A stretch of 64,000 bases of DNA from assembly GCF_014836535.1 (NCBI RefSeq), contig NZ_JACSQP010000005.1, positions 186,001 through 250,000 on the forward strand, written 5' to 3'. The notes below the pieces were generated by a model, which made no database searches, was not told where the DNA came from, and saw nothing but the letters and a program-made list of their open reading frames with translations. The translations under genes and the position numbers were made by a program. Shown here piece after piece: positions 53,442-61,500 of the stretch. Origin of the DNA: Microbacterium pullorum (GTDB lineage Bacteria > Actinomycetota > Actinomycetes > Actinomycetales > Microbacteriaceae). How positions within the stretch are numbered: the stretch's first letter is position 1; the number at the start of each line of letters is the position of its first letter.

Positions 53442-54890
53442 TCAGCGACCCGAGAGCTTCTCGCGCAGAGCCGCGAGTGCCTCGTCGTCGGCCAGCGTGC
53501 CGAGCGAACCGCTGTCGGACGAGTACGTTCCCGCACCCGCGTCGACACCGGCGGCAGCCTCGGCCTCGAGGGCCTTGGCGACGGCGGCCTTGTGAGCCTC
53601 CCAGCGACCCTGAGCGGCGGCGTACTCGGCCTCCCAGGCCAGACGCTGCTCGTCGAAGCCTTCCTTCCACTGGTTGGTCTCGGCGTCGAAGCCCTCGGGG
53701 TACTTGTACTCCCCGTTCTCGTCGTACTCCGTGACCATGCCGTAGAGGGCCGGGTCGAACTCGGTGCCGTTGGGGTCGACCGACTCGTTGGCCTGCTTGA
53801 GCGACAGCGAGATGCGACGACGCTCCAGGTCGATGTCGATGATCTTCACGAAGACCTCTTCACCGACCGAGACGACCTGCTCGGCGAGCTCGACGTGCTT
53901 GCCCGACAGCTCGGAGATGTGCACGAGGCCCTCGATGCCGTCGGCGACGCGAACGAACGCACCGAACGGAACCAGCTTGGTGACCTTGCCCGGTGCGACC
54001 TGACCGATCGCGTGCGTGCGGGCGAAGACCTGCCACGGGTCCTCCTGCGTCGCCTTGAGCGACAGCGAGACGCGCTCGCGGTCGAGGTCGACCTCGAGGA
54101 TCTCGACGGTGACCTCCTGGCCCACCTCGACGACCTCGGAGGCGTGCTCGATGTGCTTCCACGACAGCTCGGAGACGTGCACGAGGCCGTCCACGCCGCC
54201 GAGGTCCACGAACGCACCGAAGTTGACGATCGACGAGACCGTACCCTTGCGGACCTGGCCCTTGTGGAGGTTGTTGAGGAACGTGGTGCGCGACTCGGAC
54301 TGCGTCTGCTCGAGCAGGGCGCGGCGCGAGAGCACGACGTTGTTGCGGTTCTTGTCGAGCTCGAGGATCTTGGCCTCGATCTCCTGGCCGAGGTAGGGCG
54401 TGAGATCACGGACGCGGCGCAGCTCGATGAGCGATGCCGGCAGGAAGCCACGCAGCCCGATGTCGACGATGAGACCGCCCTTGACGACCTCGATCACCTG
54501 ACCGGTGACGACGCCGTCGCTTTCCTTGATCTTCTCCACATCGCCCCAGGCACGCTCGTACTGCGCGCGCTTCTTGGACAGGATGAGTCGGCCTTCCTTG
54601 TCCTCCTTCTGGAGAACGAGGGCCTCGACGTGGTCGCCGACGTTGACGACCTCATTGGGGTCGACGTCGTGCTTGATCGAGAGCTCGCGCGAGGGGATGA
54701 CGCCCTCGGTCTTGTAACCGACGTCGAGGAGCACCTCGTCACGGTCGATCTTGACCACGGTGCCTTCGATGAGGTCGCCGTCGTTGAAGAACTTCAGGGT
54801 CTTCTCGACCGCGGCCAGGAAGTCCTCGGCAGATCCGATGTCGTTGATCGCGACCTGCTTGGTGGCCGGGGCGGTCGTTGCGGTAGTCAT
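53442..54890 (-). CDS. rpsA: 30S ribosomal protein S1
   Basis: A 482-residue S1 protein with four S1 RNA-binding domains (starting near residues 37, 122, 207 and 292), marked by GDLIEGTVVKIDRDEVLLDVG, GGLIVDIG, VNFGAFVDLGG...GLVHVSELS and VPFGAFVRV...GLVHISELS. A variable acidic Ala/Glu tail follows, normal for actinobacteria, which have four domains rather than six. ATG 54890 is preceded by AAGGACAA. It has a leader with a hairpin at 54944-54967. Confidence 0.96.
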   Translation of the reverse strand: MTTATTAPATKQVAINDIGSAEDFLAAVEKTLKFFNDGDLIEGTVVKIDRDEVLLDVGYKTEGVIPSRELSIKHDVDPNEVVNVGDHVEALVLQKEDKEGRLILSKKRAQYERAWGDVEKIKESDGVVTGQVIEVVKGGLIVDIGLRGFLPASLIELRRVRDLTPYLGQEIEAKILELDKNRNNVVLSRRALLEQTQSESRTTFLNNLHKGQVRKGTVSSIVNFGAFVDLGGVDGLVHVSELSWKHIEHASEVVEVGQEVTVEILEVDLDRERVSLSLKATQEDPWQVFARTHAIGQVAPGKVTKLVPFGAFVRVADGIEGLVHISELSGKHVELAEQVVSVGEEVFVKIIDIDLERRRISLSLKQANESVDPNGTEFDPALYGMVTEYDENGEYKYPEGFDAETNQWKEGFDEQRLAWEAEYAAAQGRWEAHKAAVAKALEAEAAAGVDAGAGTYSSDSGSLGTLADDEALAALREKLSGR

Positions 54891-54943
54891 GTAGTGGGTT
54901 GTCCTTGTTGGGTGTGGTATCGGGCCCCGAGCTGTCGTCGGCG

Positions 54944-54967
54944 TCCGTCCGCACAGGGGCGGACGGA
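54944..54967 (-). promoter_or_regulatory. Hairpin in the rpsA leader
   Basis: TCCGTCCGC (54944-54952) pairs perfectly with GCGGACGGA (54959-54967) around a 6-nt loop, 54-77 bases before the rpsA start. S1 represses its own translation in E. coli, so a regulatory leader is possible; equally it could be an end signal for the upstream gene at 55089. Confidence 0.4.
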
Positions 54968-55088
54968 AGCCTCCAGCAGAGGCGAAGCGGATTGTGTCGT
55001 GCGATGTCGCCCGCGCATGCCGATGTATCGGCCATACGGATGACACTTCAGGATACCAGAGAGGTGGCCTCTCACGCGAGGCAGGGCG

Positions 55089-55457
55089 TCACTGCGACCG
55101 GCCGCCGGCGCACGTGACGCAGCGGTCGGCCGCGGGTCGCGCCTGCAGGCGTTCGACGGGGATCGGGCGGCCGCACTCGAGGCAGATTCCGTAGGTGCCG
55201 TCGGCCACGCGCACGAGCGCGGCATCCAGTTCCTGGCGTTCGCTGCGCGCAGCCCGGCGCAGCGCCTCGACCTGCAGCCATTCCCCGCTGAGCGTGGAGC
55301 CCTCGGGGTCGTGCTCGTCGTCGGCGGTGCCGTCGGCGCGATCGCGGCGCAGCACCGCGTCATCCCGGTCGAGACGGGCGATGCGTTCGTCGATCTCGCA
55401 CCGGCGCCGCTCGAGATCACGTGCCAGCGCGGTCAGCGCCGCCCCGCTGTCGCTCAA
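55089..55457 (-). CDS. DksA/TraR-type C4 zinc finger protein
   Basis: A 122-residue protein with a charged helical N-terminal half (probably a coiled coil) and a C4 zinc finger at Cys92, Cys95, Cys113 and Cys116 (ICLECGRPIP, CVTCA). It lacks the DxxDA tip motif of true DksA, so an effect on RNA polymerase is unproven. It starts with TTG (TTGA overlap with the preceding reductase gene), so its expression is coupled to that gene. Confidence 0.78.
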   Translation of the reverse strand: MSDSGAALTALARDLERRRCEIDERIARLDRDDAVLRRDRADGTADDEHDPEGSTLSGEWLQVEALRRAARSERQELDAALVRVADGTYGICLECGRPIPVERLQARPAADRCVTCAGGRSQ

Positions 55458-56101
55458 CCGGCGCGCAGCGCGTCGGCGATGGCGACGTCACCGCTGCCGA
55501 AGCGGAGCGTGCGTCCGACGGTGCCGTCGTCGGCGAGCGCCGCGGCGATGACCGCCGCGACGTCGCCGCGGGGCACCGCGCCCTCACCCTGCGGGTCGAG
55601 CGCGATACGGCCGGTGGGTTCGTCGAGGGTCAGTGTGCCCGGTGCGATGATGGTCCACTTCAGGTCGCTCGTGTGCAGGTGCTCATCGGCGGCCCACTTG
55701 GCATCGGCGTAGGCGAAGAATCCGTCGTCGGGCGCGATTGCGTGGTCGGCGCGCGAGCCGATCCACGACACCATCACGAAACGGGGGACGCCCGCCGCGA
55801 CAGCCGCATCGACGGCACGGATGGCGGCGTCGCGGTCGATCGCGTAGGTGCGGGCCGCCTCGCCCCCACCGGCACCGGCCGCCCACACGACGGCATCGTT
55901 GCCCGCCACCAGGTTCTCGAGCTGATCGACGTCGAGCGAGGCGATGTCGGCGACGAGGGGTGTCGCTCCCGTCGCTGCGACGTCGGCTTCGTGCTCGGGG
56001 TTGCGGATCACGGCGGTCACCGTGTCACCGCGCTCCACCAGGAGCGGTTCCAGACGCAGCGCGACCTTGCCGTGTCCACCGATGATGAGGATGCGGGCCA
56101 T
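55454..56101 (-). CDS. NAD(P)-binding reductase (atypical SDR)
   Basis: A 215-residue Rossmann protein of the atypical short-chain dehydrogenase type. It begins RILIIGGHGKVALRL, the nucleotide-binding GGxGxxG variant, and continues VIRNPEHEADV, VWAAGAGGG and FVMVSWIGS; it lacks a YxxxK pair in the usual place and resembles YwnB/HSCARG-like reductases. The substrate is unknown. ATG 56101 is preceded by AAAGGAG. Operon with the DksA-like gene. Confidence 0.78.
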   Translation of the reverse strand: MARILIIGGHGKVALRLEPLLVERGDTVTAVIRNPEHEADVAATGATPLVADIASLDVDQLENLVAGNDAVVWAAGAGGGEAARTYAIDRDAAIRAVDAAVAAGVPRFVMVSWIGSRADHAIAPDDGFFAYADAKWAADEHLHTSDLKWTIIAPGTLTLDEPTGRIALDPQGEGAVPRGDVAAVIAAALADDGTVGRTLRFGSGDVAIADALRAG

Positions 56102-56158
56102 GGACGACTCCTTTCGAAAGACGTCCATCCACGCTACCCCGCAGTCGATGCCCTCGGG

Positions 56159-57598
56159 TCAGTCGGCGCCGACCTCGTCGCGGCGCTCCGCCGTCGCCAG
56201 CGCGCTGTGACGCCGACCCCACAGCAGGTAGAACACCAGCACGACGGCGATCCAGACGCCGAACCAGACGTAGGTCGACCAGCCGAGGCCGGTGATGAGG
56301 TAGATGCACGCCGCGATCGACAGCACGGGCGTCACCGGGTAGCCGGGCACGCGGAAGCCGCGCGGCAGGTCGGGGCGCGTACGACGCAGCACCATCACGC
56401 CCACCGACACCACGATGAAGGCCACGAGGGTGCCCATCGAGACGAGGTCCCACAGGCTCGTCAGCGGCACGAGCCCCGCCAGCAGCGCCACCGCCAGCGC
56501 CACCACGACGGTGGAGAACACGGGTGTCTGCGTGCGCGGGTCGACGCGCGCGAACGCCTTGGGGATGAGACCGTCGCGACCGATCGAGTAGAGGATGCGG
56601 GTCTGCCCGAACATGATCACGAGCGTCACCGAGAAGATCGACACCACCGCGCCGGCCGCCAGCAGCGTCGCCGGCCACGAGGCCCCCAGGACGTCGGCGA
56701 GGATCACGGCGAGGCCGGCGCTCTGCTGCTCCGGATCGGCGAAGTCCTGCCAGGGCTGCGCGCCGACGGCGGCGATCGCGACGAACAGGTACACCGCGAC
56801 GACGACCGCGAGCGCGATGAGGATCGCGCGCGGAAGGGCGCGCTGCGGGTCCTTGACCTCGTCGCCGGCCGTGGAGACGGCATCCAGCCCGATGAAGGTG
56901 AAGAAGATGGTCCCGGCGGCCGCGGTCACCCCGGCGGTGCCGAACGGGGCGAACTGCGCGAAGTTGTCCACGGCGAACGCCGTGATCGCGATCGCGGCGA
57001 ACATCAGAAGCACGGCGACCTTGATGACGACCATGATCGTGTTGACCATGGCCGACTCGCGCGTGCCGCGCACGAGCAGCACCGCGCACATCGCCACCAG
57101 CACCACGGCGGGGAGGTTGATGATGCCACCCTCCATCGGACCTGCCATGAGCTCGGGCGGCAGGGTCAACCCGAACAGCGCGCCGACGAGGTGGTCGAGG
57201 TAGCCGCTCCAGCCCGAGGCGACCGCGGCGGCCGACACCCCGTACTCCAGCACGAGACATGCCGCCACACCCATCGCGACGATCTCGCCGAGGGTCACGT
57301 AGGCATAGGAGTAGGTCGATCCCGAGATCGGAACGGCAGAGGCCATCTCGGCGTAGCAGACCGCTGAGAGCCCGGCGGCGATGGCCGCGATGAGGAACGA
57401 GAGCATGACGGCGGGGCCGGCCAACGGCACCGCTTCGTGCATGACGAAGAAGACGCCGGTGCCGATGGTGGCGCCGACGCCGAGCATCGCCAGTTGGAAG
57501 GTGCCCAGACGCCGCGGCAGCGCATTGTCGCTGTCAGCCGCCGACGTGATCGGCTTTCGCCGGAAAAGCGTGCGTGCCGCGCTCATGCGAGGCGGCAT
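56159..57598 (-). CDS. Amino acid permease (APC superfamily)
   Basis: A 479-residue membrane transporter with about twelve to fourteen helices. The APC substrate-binding motif GATIGTGVFF is at 42-51, and AEMASAVPISGSTYSY, FIGLDAVSTAGDEVKDPQRALP and SIGRDGLIPKAFARV match the cationic amino acid transporter group. Start ATG 57598, or possibly ATG 57586. A TACAAT -10 candidate lies at 57636-57631, in the spacer shared with the divergent dioxygenase gene. Confidence 0.85.
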   Translation of the reverse strand: MPPRMSAARTLFRRKPITSAADSDNALPRRLGTFQLAMLGVGATIGTGVFFVMHEAVPLAGPAVMLSFLIAAIAAGLSAVCYAEMASAVPISGSTYSYAYVTLGEIVAMGVAACLVLEYGVSAAAVASGWSGYLDHLVGALFGLTLPPELMAGPMEGGIINLPAVVLVAMCAVLLVRGTRESAMVNTIMVVIKVAVLLMFAAIAITAFAVDNFAQFAPFGTAGVTAAAGTIFFTFIGLDAVSTAGDEVKDPQRALPRAILIALAVVVAVYLFVAIAAVGAQPWQDFADPEQQSAGLAVILADVLGASWPATLLAAGAVVSIFSVTLVIMFGQTRILYSIGRDGLIPKAFARVDPRTQTPVFSTVVVALAVALLAGLVPLTSLWDLVSMGTLVAFIVVSVGVMVLRRTRPDLPRGFRVPGYPVTPVLSIAACIYLITGLGWSTYVWFGVWIAVVLVFYLLWGRRHSALATAERRDEVGAD

Positions 57599-57625
57599 CC
57601 GAGATTCTCATTGCAGCAGACCACT

Positions 57626-57717
57626 GATCGATTGTACGATCCACGCCCGCTGGCCACGCACCGGACGCCCGTCATTTCCATTCATTGGAATGCAACACCG
57701 CGCGCGACGTTGCATTC
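57626..57717. promoter_or_regulatory. Divergent control region with several inverted repeats
   Basis: Between the permease and the dioxygenase: GATCG-6-CGATC (57626-57641) over the permease -10 TACAAT; TTCCA-5-TGGAA (57676-57690); and a perfect GAATGCAAC-12-GTTGCATTC (57688-57717) whose centres are 21 bp apart, two helical turns. The last is the best operator candidate, 29 bases before the dioxygenase start. No regulator gene is adjacent. Confidence 0.55.
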
Positions 57718-57745
57718 AGGGACCGCACGCACCGCAGGAGCCCTC

Positions 57746-58660
57746 ATGACCACCCAGACGAACGACCGCCACCTTCACACCGACACCTCGATGGGAGCGG
57801 TGACGCTGCGCGTCGGTGACCTCGAATCGATGAGCGGCTACTACTCCGCGGCGTTCGCCATGGTCCCGCTCGAGGAGCGCACCCGCGGACGCGAGGTGCA
57901 CCGCGTGCTCGGCCGCGGCGCGACCCCCCTCGTGCGAATCGTGCACACCCCCGGCCTCCCCACCGCAGACCCCCGCGGCGCCGGACTCTTCCACACCGCA
58001 TTCCTGTTCGACGACGCCGCGGCGCTGGCGGCCACCGTGTACCGAGCGGCGCAGGACCCGCGCAGCCGTTTCGCCGGCTCCGCCGACCACCTCGTGAGCG
58101 AGGCGTTCTACTTCACCGACCCCGAGGGCAACGGGGTGGAGCTGTACACCGACCGCTCCCGCGATCAGTGGGTGCGCCGGGACGGGCAGATCGAGATGGC
58201 GACGCTCGCGCTCGACCCCAACGACTACCTGCGTCAGCACCTCACCCAAGACGCGCTGGATGCCGGTGCGACACGCGCCGGCGCGGTCGGCCACGTGCAT
58301 CTGCAGGTGGGCGACGTCGACGTCGCGCGCGCGTTCTACGTCGACGCGCTGGGGTTCGAGACGACGCAGGCCACGTATCCGGGGGCACTCTTCGCCGCCG
58401 CGGGCGGGTATCACCATCACGTCGCGATGAACAGCTGGAACAGCCGCGGTGCCGGCCCCCGCGCCGCCGCACTCGGCCTCGGCGACGTGTCGGTCACCGT
58501 CCCCGGGCGCGACGACCTCGACGCGCTCATCGTGCGGCTGCGCGAGCACGACATCCACTACGACGCCGACGGCCGGTCGGTGCGCGCGACAGACCCGTGG
58601 GGGACGCAGGTCACCGTCACCCTCCCCGACCTGTCCCCCGACGAGCTCCTCACGCGCTGA
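57746..58660 (+). CDS. CatE-like ring-cleavage dioxygenase (two VOC domains)
   Basis: A 304-residue protein with two VOC domains, matching the CatE (catechol 2,3-dioxygenase) family. The first domain holds GAVTLRVGDLESMSGYY and LFHTAFLFDD, then FTDPEGNGVELYTDR; the second holds GHVHLQVGDVDVARAFY and YHHHVAMNSWNS, where the histidines and a glutamate would bind iron. The catechol substrate is not proven. GCAGGAG precedes the ATG. A large inverted repeat lies upstream. Confidence 0.8.
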   Translation: MTTQTNDRHLHTDTSMGAVTLRVGDLESMSGYYSAAFAMVPLEERTRGREVHRVLGRGATPLVRIVHTPGLPTADPRGAGLFHTAFLFDDAAALAATVYRAAQDPRSRFAGSADHLVSEAFYFTDPEGNGVELYTDRSRDQWVRRDGQIEMATLALDPNDYLRQHLTQDALDAGATRAGAVGHVHLQVGDVDVARAFYVDALGFETTQATYPGALFAAAGGYHHHVAMNSWNSRGAGPRAAALGLGDVSVTVPGRDDLDALIVRLREHDIHYDADGRSVRATDPWGTQVTVTLPDLSPDELLTR

Positions 58661-58711
58661 CCACGGGGGTCTTTCCCGGCCGACGCGCTGACGCCGCGGC
58701 ATCACGAGGCC

Positions 58712-58717
58712 TAGCGT
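58712..58717 (+). promoter_or_regulatory. Candidate leaderless promoter -10 (TAGCGT) for the FUSC gene
   Basis: TAGCGT ends 6 nt before ATG 58724; the intervening bases happen to be GGAGGC, so a leadered start cannot be excluded. Confidence 0.4.
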
Positions 58718-58723
58718 GGAGGC

Positions 58724-59755
58724 ATGGCTCTCACCGCTGCTCTGCGCGTCGACCGCCGCCTGCCGCTGCTGCAGGTCGCGAAGTCCGCGCTCGCCACGGT
58801 GCTCGCGTGGCTCGCCGCTGCGTGGCTCATGCCGGGACCGCCCCCGGTCTTCGCGGCCATCGCCGCGCTGCTCGTGGTGCAGCCGAGCCTCAACCAGTCG
58901 GCGACCAAGGCCCTCGAGCGCACCGTCGGAGTGATCGCGGGCGTCGCCATCGCTTCGGCGCTGGGTCTCGCGTTCGGCACGGCCACGTGGGTCGCGCTCA
59001 CCGCGATCGTGGTGTCTCTGGTGGTCGCGTGGGCACTGCGCATGACCACCGGTGTCAGCAACCAGATGGTGATCAGCGCGCTGCTGGTCCTCGCGCTCGG
59101 CGTCACCACCCCCGGGTACGCCGGCGCCCGCATCGTCGAGACGATCATCGGCGCCGCCGTGGGCCTCGCGATCAGCGTGCTGCTCGCACCTCCCGTGCTC
59201 GTCACCCCGGCTCGACAGCGCGTGGACGCGCTCGGCCTCGAGACCGCCGCGACGCTCGACCGGCTGGCGGGCGCCTTTGTGGAGCCGCGCACCCGCCCCG
59301 AGCTGGAGGAGCTGCTGCTGACGGCCCGCCTGCTCCGGCCCATGCGCGACGCCGCCGAGACGGCCCTGTCCGCCTCGAACGACTCGCTCGCCCTCAACCC
59401 GCGCGCGCCCCGCTACCGCCCGCAGATCGACGAGTTGAGCAAGCGGCTGGAGCGGTTCGGCGGCATCGTCACGCAGGTGGTCGGCATGACGCGCGCCGTG
59501 CACGACTTCGGCACCGATGAGCTGATCGACGAGCCGTCGGCACCCGAGATCGCCGAGCAGCTGCGCCGAGCGGCCCACGACCTGCGTCTGCTCACCGGGC
59601 CCGCTGCCGACCAGGGTCAGGGGCCGGTCGACGATGAGCCGGCACTCACGCGACCGTTGGAACTGCATGCGCCGTCATCGATGAACTGGATGCTGATCGG
59701 CTCGATCGTCGTCGATCTGCGGCGCGTGCACGAAGCCATCACCGCGCCGTTGTGA
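58724..59755 (+). CDS. FUSC/aromatic acid exporter-like membrane protein
   Basis: A 343-residue protein with about six hydrophobic segments in the first 165 residues, then a soluble helical half. The N-terminal block fits FUSC-type transporters: QVAKSALATVLAW, FAAIAALLVVQPSLNQS and ALERTVGVIAGVAIA, with a GxxxG-rich second half AARIVETIIGAAVGLA written here as ARIVETIIGAAVG. These export aromatic acids or similar compounds. Its last 17 bases overlap the end of the convergent ychJ gene. Confidence 0.8.
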   Translation: MALTAALRVDRRLPLLQVAKSALATVLAWLAAAWLMPGPPPVFAAIAALLVVQPSLNQSATKALERTVGVIAGVAIASALGLAFGTATWVALTAIVVSLVVAWALRMTTGVSNQMVISALLVLALGVTTPGYAGARIVETIIGAAVGLAISVLLAPPVLVTPARQRVDALGLETAATLDRLAGAFVEPRTRPELEELLLTARLLRPMRDAAETALSASNDSLALNPRAPRYRPQIDELSKRLERFGGIVTQVVGMTRAVHDFGTDELIDEPSAPEIAEQLRRAAHDLRLLTGPAADQGQGPVDDEPALTRPLELHAPSSMNWMLIGSIVVDLRRVHEAITAPL

Positions 59756-60134
59756 CCTGCGGGTCGATCACGCCGTCGAGGTACCACCACCGGCCGCTCT
59801 GACGCACGAACCGGCTGCGCTCGTGCAGCACGCCCCGCGTGCGCCCGGCGGTCCAATGCGCGCGGAACTCCACCGTGCCGCGCTTGTCGCCTCCGTCCGC
59901 CGCGACGATCTCCAGTCCCGTCCATCGCAGCCCCGGCTCGAGCTCGACGTGCTCGGGGCGGGTGCCCGGATGCCAGGTCTGCTCCAGATACCGCGCGTCA
60001 CCCAACGCGAACGCGGTGTAGCGCGAGCGCATGAGCGCCTCGGGCGTGGGCGCCGACGCGCCCGCCAGGTACGGGCCGCAGCAGGCGGTGAGCGGCGAGG
60101 TGCTCCCGCAGGGGCAGATGGGGTGATCGGCCAT
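59739..60134 (-). CDS. YchJ family protein with SEC-C zinc motif
   Basis: A 131-residue YchJ-type protein. The N-terminus CPCGS plus ACCGPYLAG is the zinc-binding SEC-C-like motif; the rest (EALMRSRYTAFALGDARYLEQTWHP) is an NTF2-like fold ending in WWYLDGVI. Function unknown, widely conserved. ATG 60134 gives the standard N-terminus. Tail-to-tail overlap of 17 bp with the FUSC gene. Confidence 0.88.
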   Translation of the reverse strand: MADHPICPCGSTSPLTACCGPYLAGASAPTPEALMRSRYTAFALGDARYLEQTWHPGTRPEHVELEPGLRWTGLEIVAADGGDKRGTVEFRAHWTAGRTRGVLHERSRFVRQSGRWWYLDGVIDPQVTTAR

Positions 60135-60180
60135 GGTCGTTCCAGTCTTCCACCGCTTTGACACCTCCCCGCGGCCGATC

Positions 60181-60186
60181 TAGCGT
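60181..60186 (+). promoter_or_regulatory. Candidate -10 (TAGCGT) for the Pr6Pr gene
   Basis: TAGCGT lies 25 nt before ATG 60212, with AGAGAGGAAC as ribosome binding site between them, so this one is a leadered example of the same hexamer. Confidence 0.4.
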
Positions 60187-60211
60187 TCAGGGGCCGTGAG
60201 AGAGGAACGAG

Positions 60212-60892
60212 ATGGCCGCCGCACCCCGTGCCCGGGTCGCCACCACCGTGCAGTTCTGGTGGCGCGTCGCGATCGTCGTGGTGTGCGTGCTGGGGCTCGC
60301 GAGCGGCAACCACCGGCTCATCTTCTTCACGACGCAGAGCAACGTGATCGTCTTCGCCTACTTCGCCGGGGCGCTGTACTGGATGCTCCGCCGCCGCACA
60401 CCCGACGCGCCCGCGCCGCGGCTGCGCGGCGCCGTGACGGCCTGGATCCTCACGACGGCGCTCGTCTCGCACGTGCTGCTCAACTTCGGCGCGAGCCCGC
60501 TGCCGGGACTGTTCGTCGCCGATCCGGCGGATGCCCTGGCCAACCGGTCGCTGTTCATCTTGCATTACGTCGTTCCCGGCATGGTGCTCGTCGATTGGCT
60601 GGCGTTCGGGCCGCGGCGGGTGGTGCGGTGGCGCGACGGGTTGCTGTGGCTCGTGTATCCGCTGGTCTACGGCATCATCACGCTCGCCCGCGCCGTCGCC
60701 TTCCCGACGATCGCCGACCGCTTCCCCTATCCCTTCCTCAACATCGACGAACTCGGCATCGGCGGGGCGCTGCTGGGCCTCGTCCAGGTGGTCACGGCCA
60801 TCGCCGTGGTCGCCGCCATCGTGATCGGCCTGGACCGCGCCGTCGCGGCGTTGGCCGATCGCGTGCGCCGAGGCGGGCAGACACCGGGCTGA
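60212..60892 (+). CDS. Pr6Pr family membrane protein
   Basis: A 226-residue membrane protein with about six helices. It carries FFTTQSNVIVF near the N-terminus, HYVVPGMVLVDW in the middle and YPFLNIDELG near the end, the wording of the Pr6Pr (FAR-17a/AIG1-like) family, whose function in bacteria is unknown; eukaryotic relatives hydrolyse fatty-acid esters of hydroxy fatty acids. The conserved Thr (FTT) and His (HYV) are kept. Confidence 0.85.
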   Translation: MAAAPRARVATTVQFWWRVAIVVVCVLGLASGNHRLIFFTTQSNVIVFAYFAGALYWMLRRRTPDAPAPRLRGAVTAWILTTALVSHVLLNFGASPLPGLFVADPADALANRSLFILHYVVPGMVLVDWLAFGPRRVVRWRDGLLWLVYPLVYGIITLARAVAFPTIADRFPYPFLNIDELGIGGALLGLVQVVTAIAVVAAIVIGLDRAVAALADRVRRGGQTPG

Positions 60893-60945
60893 CTCCGCCG
60901 CACGGCCGGTTGTGGATAACCGGATGCCGCGGGGATGCCGCGCGG

Positions 60946-60951
60946 TAGCGT
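60946..60951 (+). promoter_or_regulatory. Candidate leaderless promoter -10 (TAGCGT) for the lipoprotein gene
   Basis: TAGCGT lies exactly 6 nt before ATG 60958. Confidence 0.45.
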
Positions 60952-60957
60952 GTGCGC

Positions 60958-61500
60958 ATGATGCCACGGCGGGCGGTCGCGGCCGCCGCGGCGGCGCTGC
61001 TCATCACGACCGCGCTCGGCCTGGCCGGATGCGCGCCCGAGCCGGAACCGACGCCGACCCCCACCGGGTTCGCCTCGGAAGCGGAGGCGTTCGCCGCCGC
61101 CGAGGAGACGTACCGCGCCTACGTCGAGGCCCTCAACCAGGTGGATCTGAGCGACCCCGACACGTTCGAACCCGTGTTCGCCTGGACCACGGGTGAACTC
61201 AACGCGAATGACAGAGAAGGCTTATCCAGCTACCACGCATCAGGAGTCGAGGTGTCAGGAACAAGCACAATCGAGCTCCTCGAACCAAATGACACCGACC
61301 TCGTCTCCTTCACGGATCTAGCAGTCTGTCTGGATGTCTCCGCGATCGCCCTCCAGGATCCAGACGGCAACTCATTGGTCTCCCCCGACAGAAGCCCGAT
61401 CCAGACGTTGTTGGTCTATCTCGTCCCAGATTCGGAAAGCCCGACCGAGCTGCTTATTGCTTCGATCGGCGGCAGAGCTGGCGCCCCCTCATGCTCCTAG
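60958..61500 (+). CDS. Putative lipoprotein with low-GC C-terminal half
   Basis: A 180-residue secreted lipoprotein of unknown function: Arg-rich start, hydrophobic stretch, lipobox LAGC with Cys26. The mature start EPEPTPTPTGF is followed by an NTF2/DUF6318-like helical segment (AEETYRAYVEALNQVDL). From about 61200 the base composition drops to about 55% GC over 240 bases, against about 70% around it, and codon choice changes, while the frame stays open. It overlaps the next gene by ten bases. ATG 60958 is preferred over GTG 60952 for spacing to TAGCGT. Confidence 0.6.
   Translation: MMPRRAVAAAAAALLITTALGLAGCAPEPEPTPTPTGFASEAEAFAAAEETYRAYVEALNQVDLSDPDTFEPVFAWTTGELNANDREGLSSYHASGVEVSGTSTIELLEPNDTDLVSFTDLAVCLDVSAIALQDPDGNSLVSPDRSPIQTLLVYLVPDSESPTELLIASIGGRAGAPSCS

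Noticed and set aside
61201..61440. Insertion sequence or gene cassette in the low-GC patch
   Set aside because: The frame is uninterrupted, there are no terminal inverted repeats, target duplications or transposase, so partial gene exchange is a better reading.
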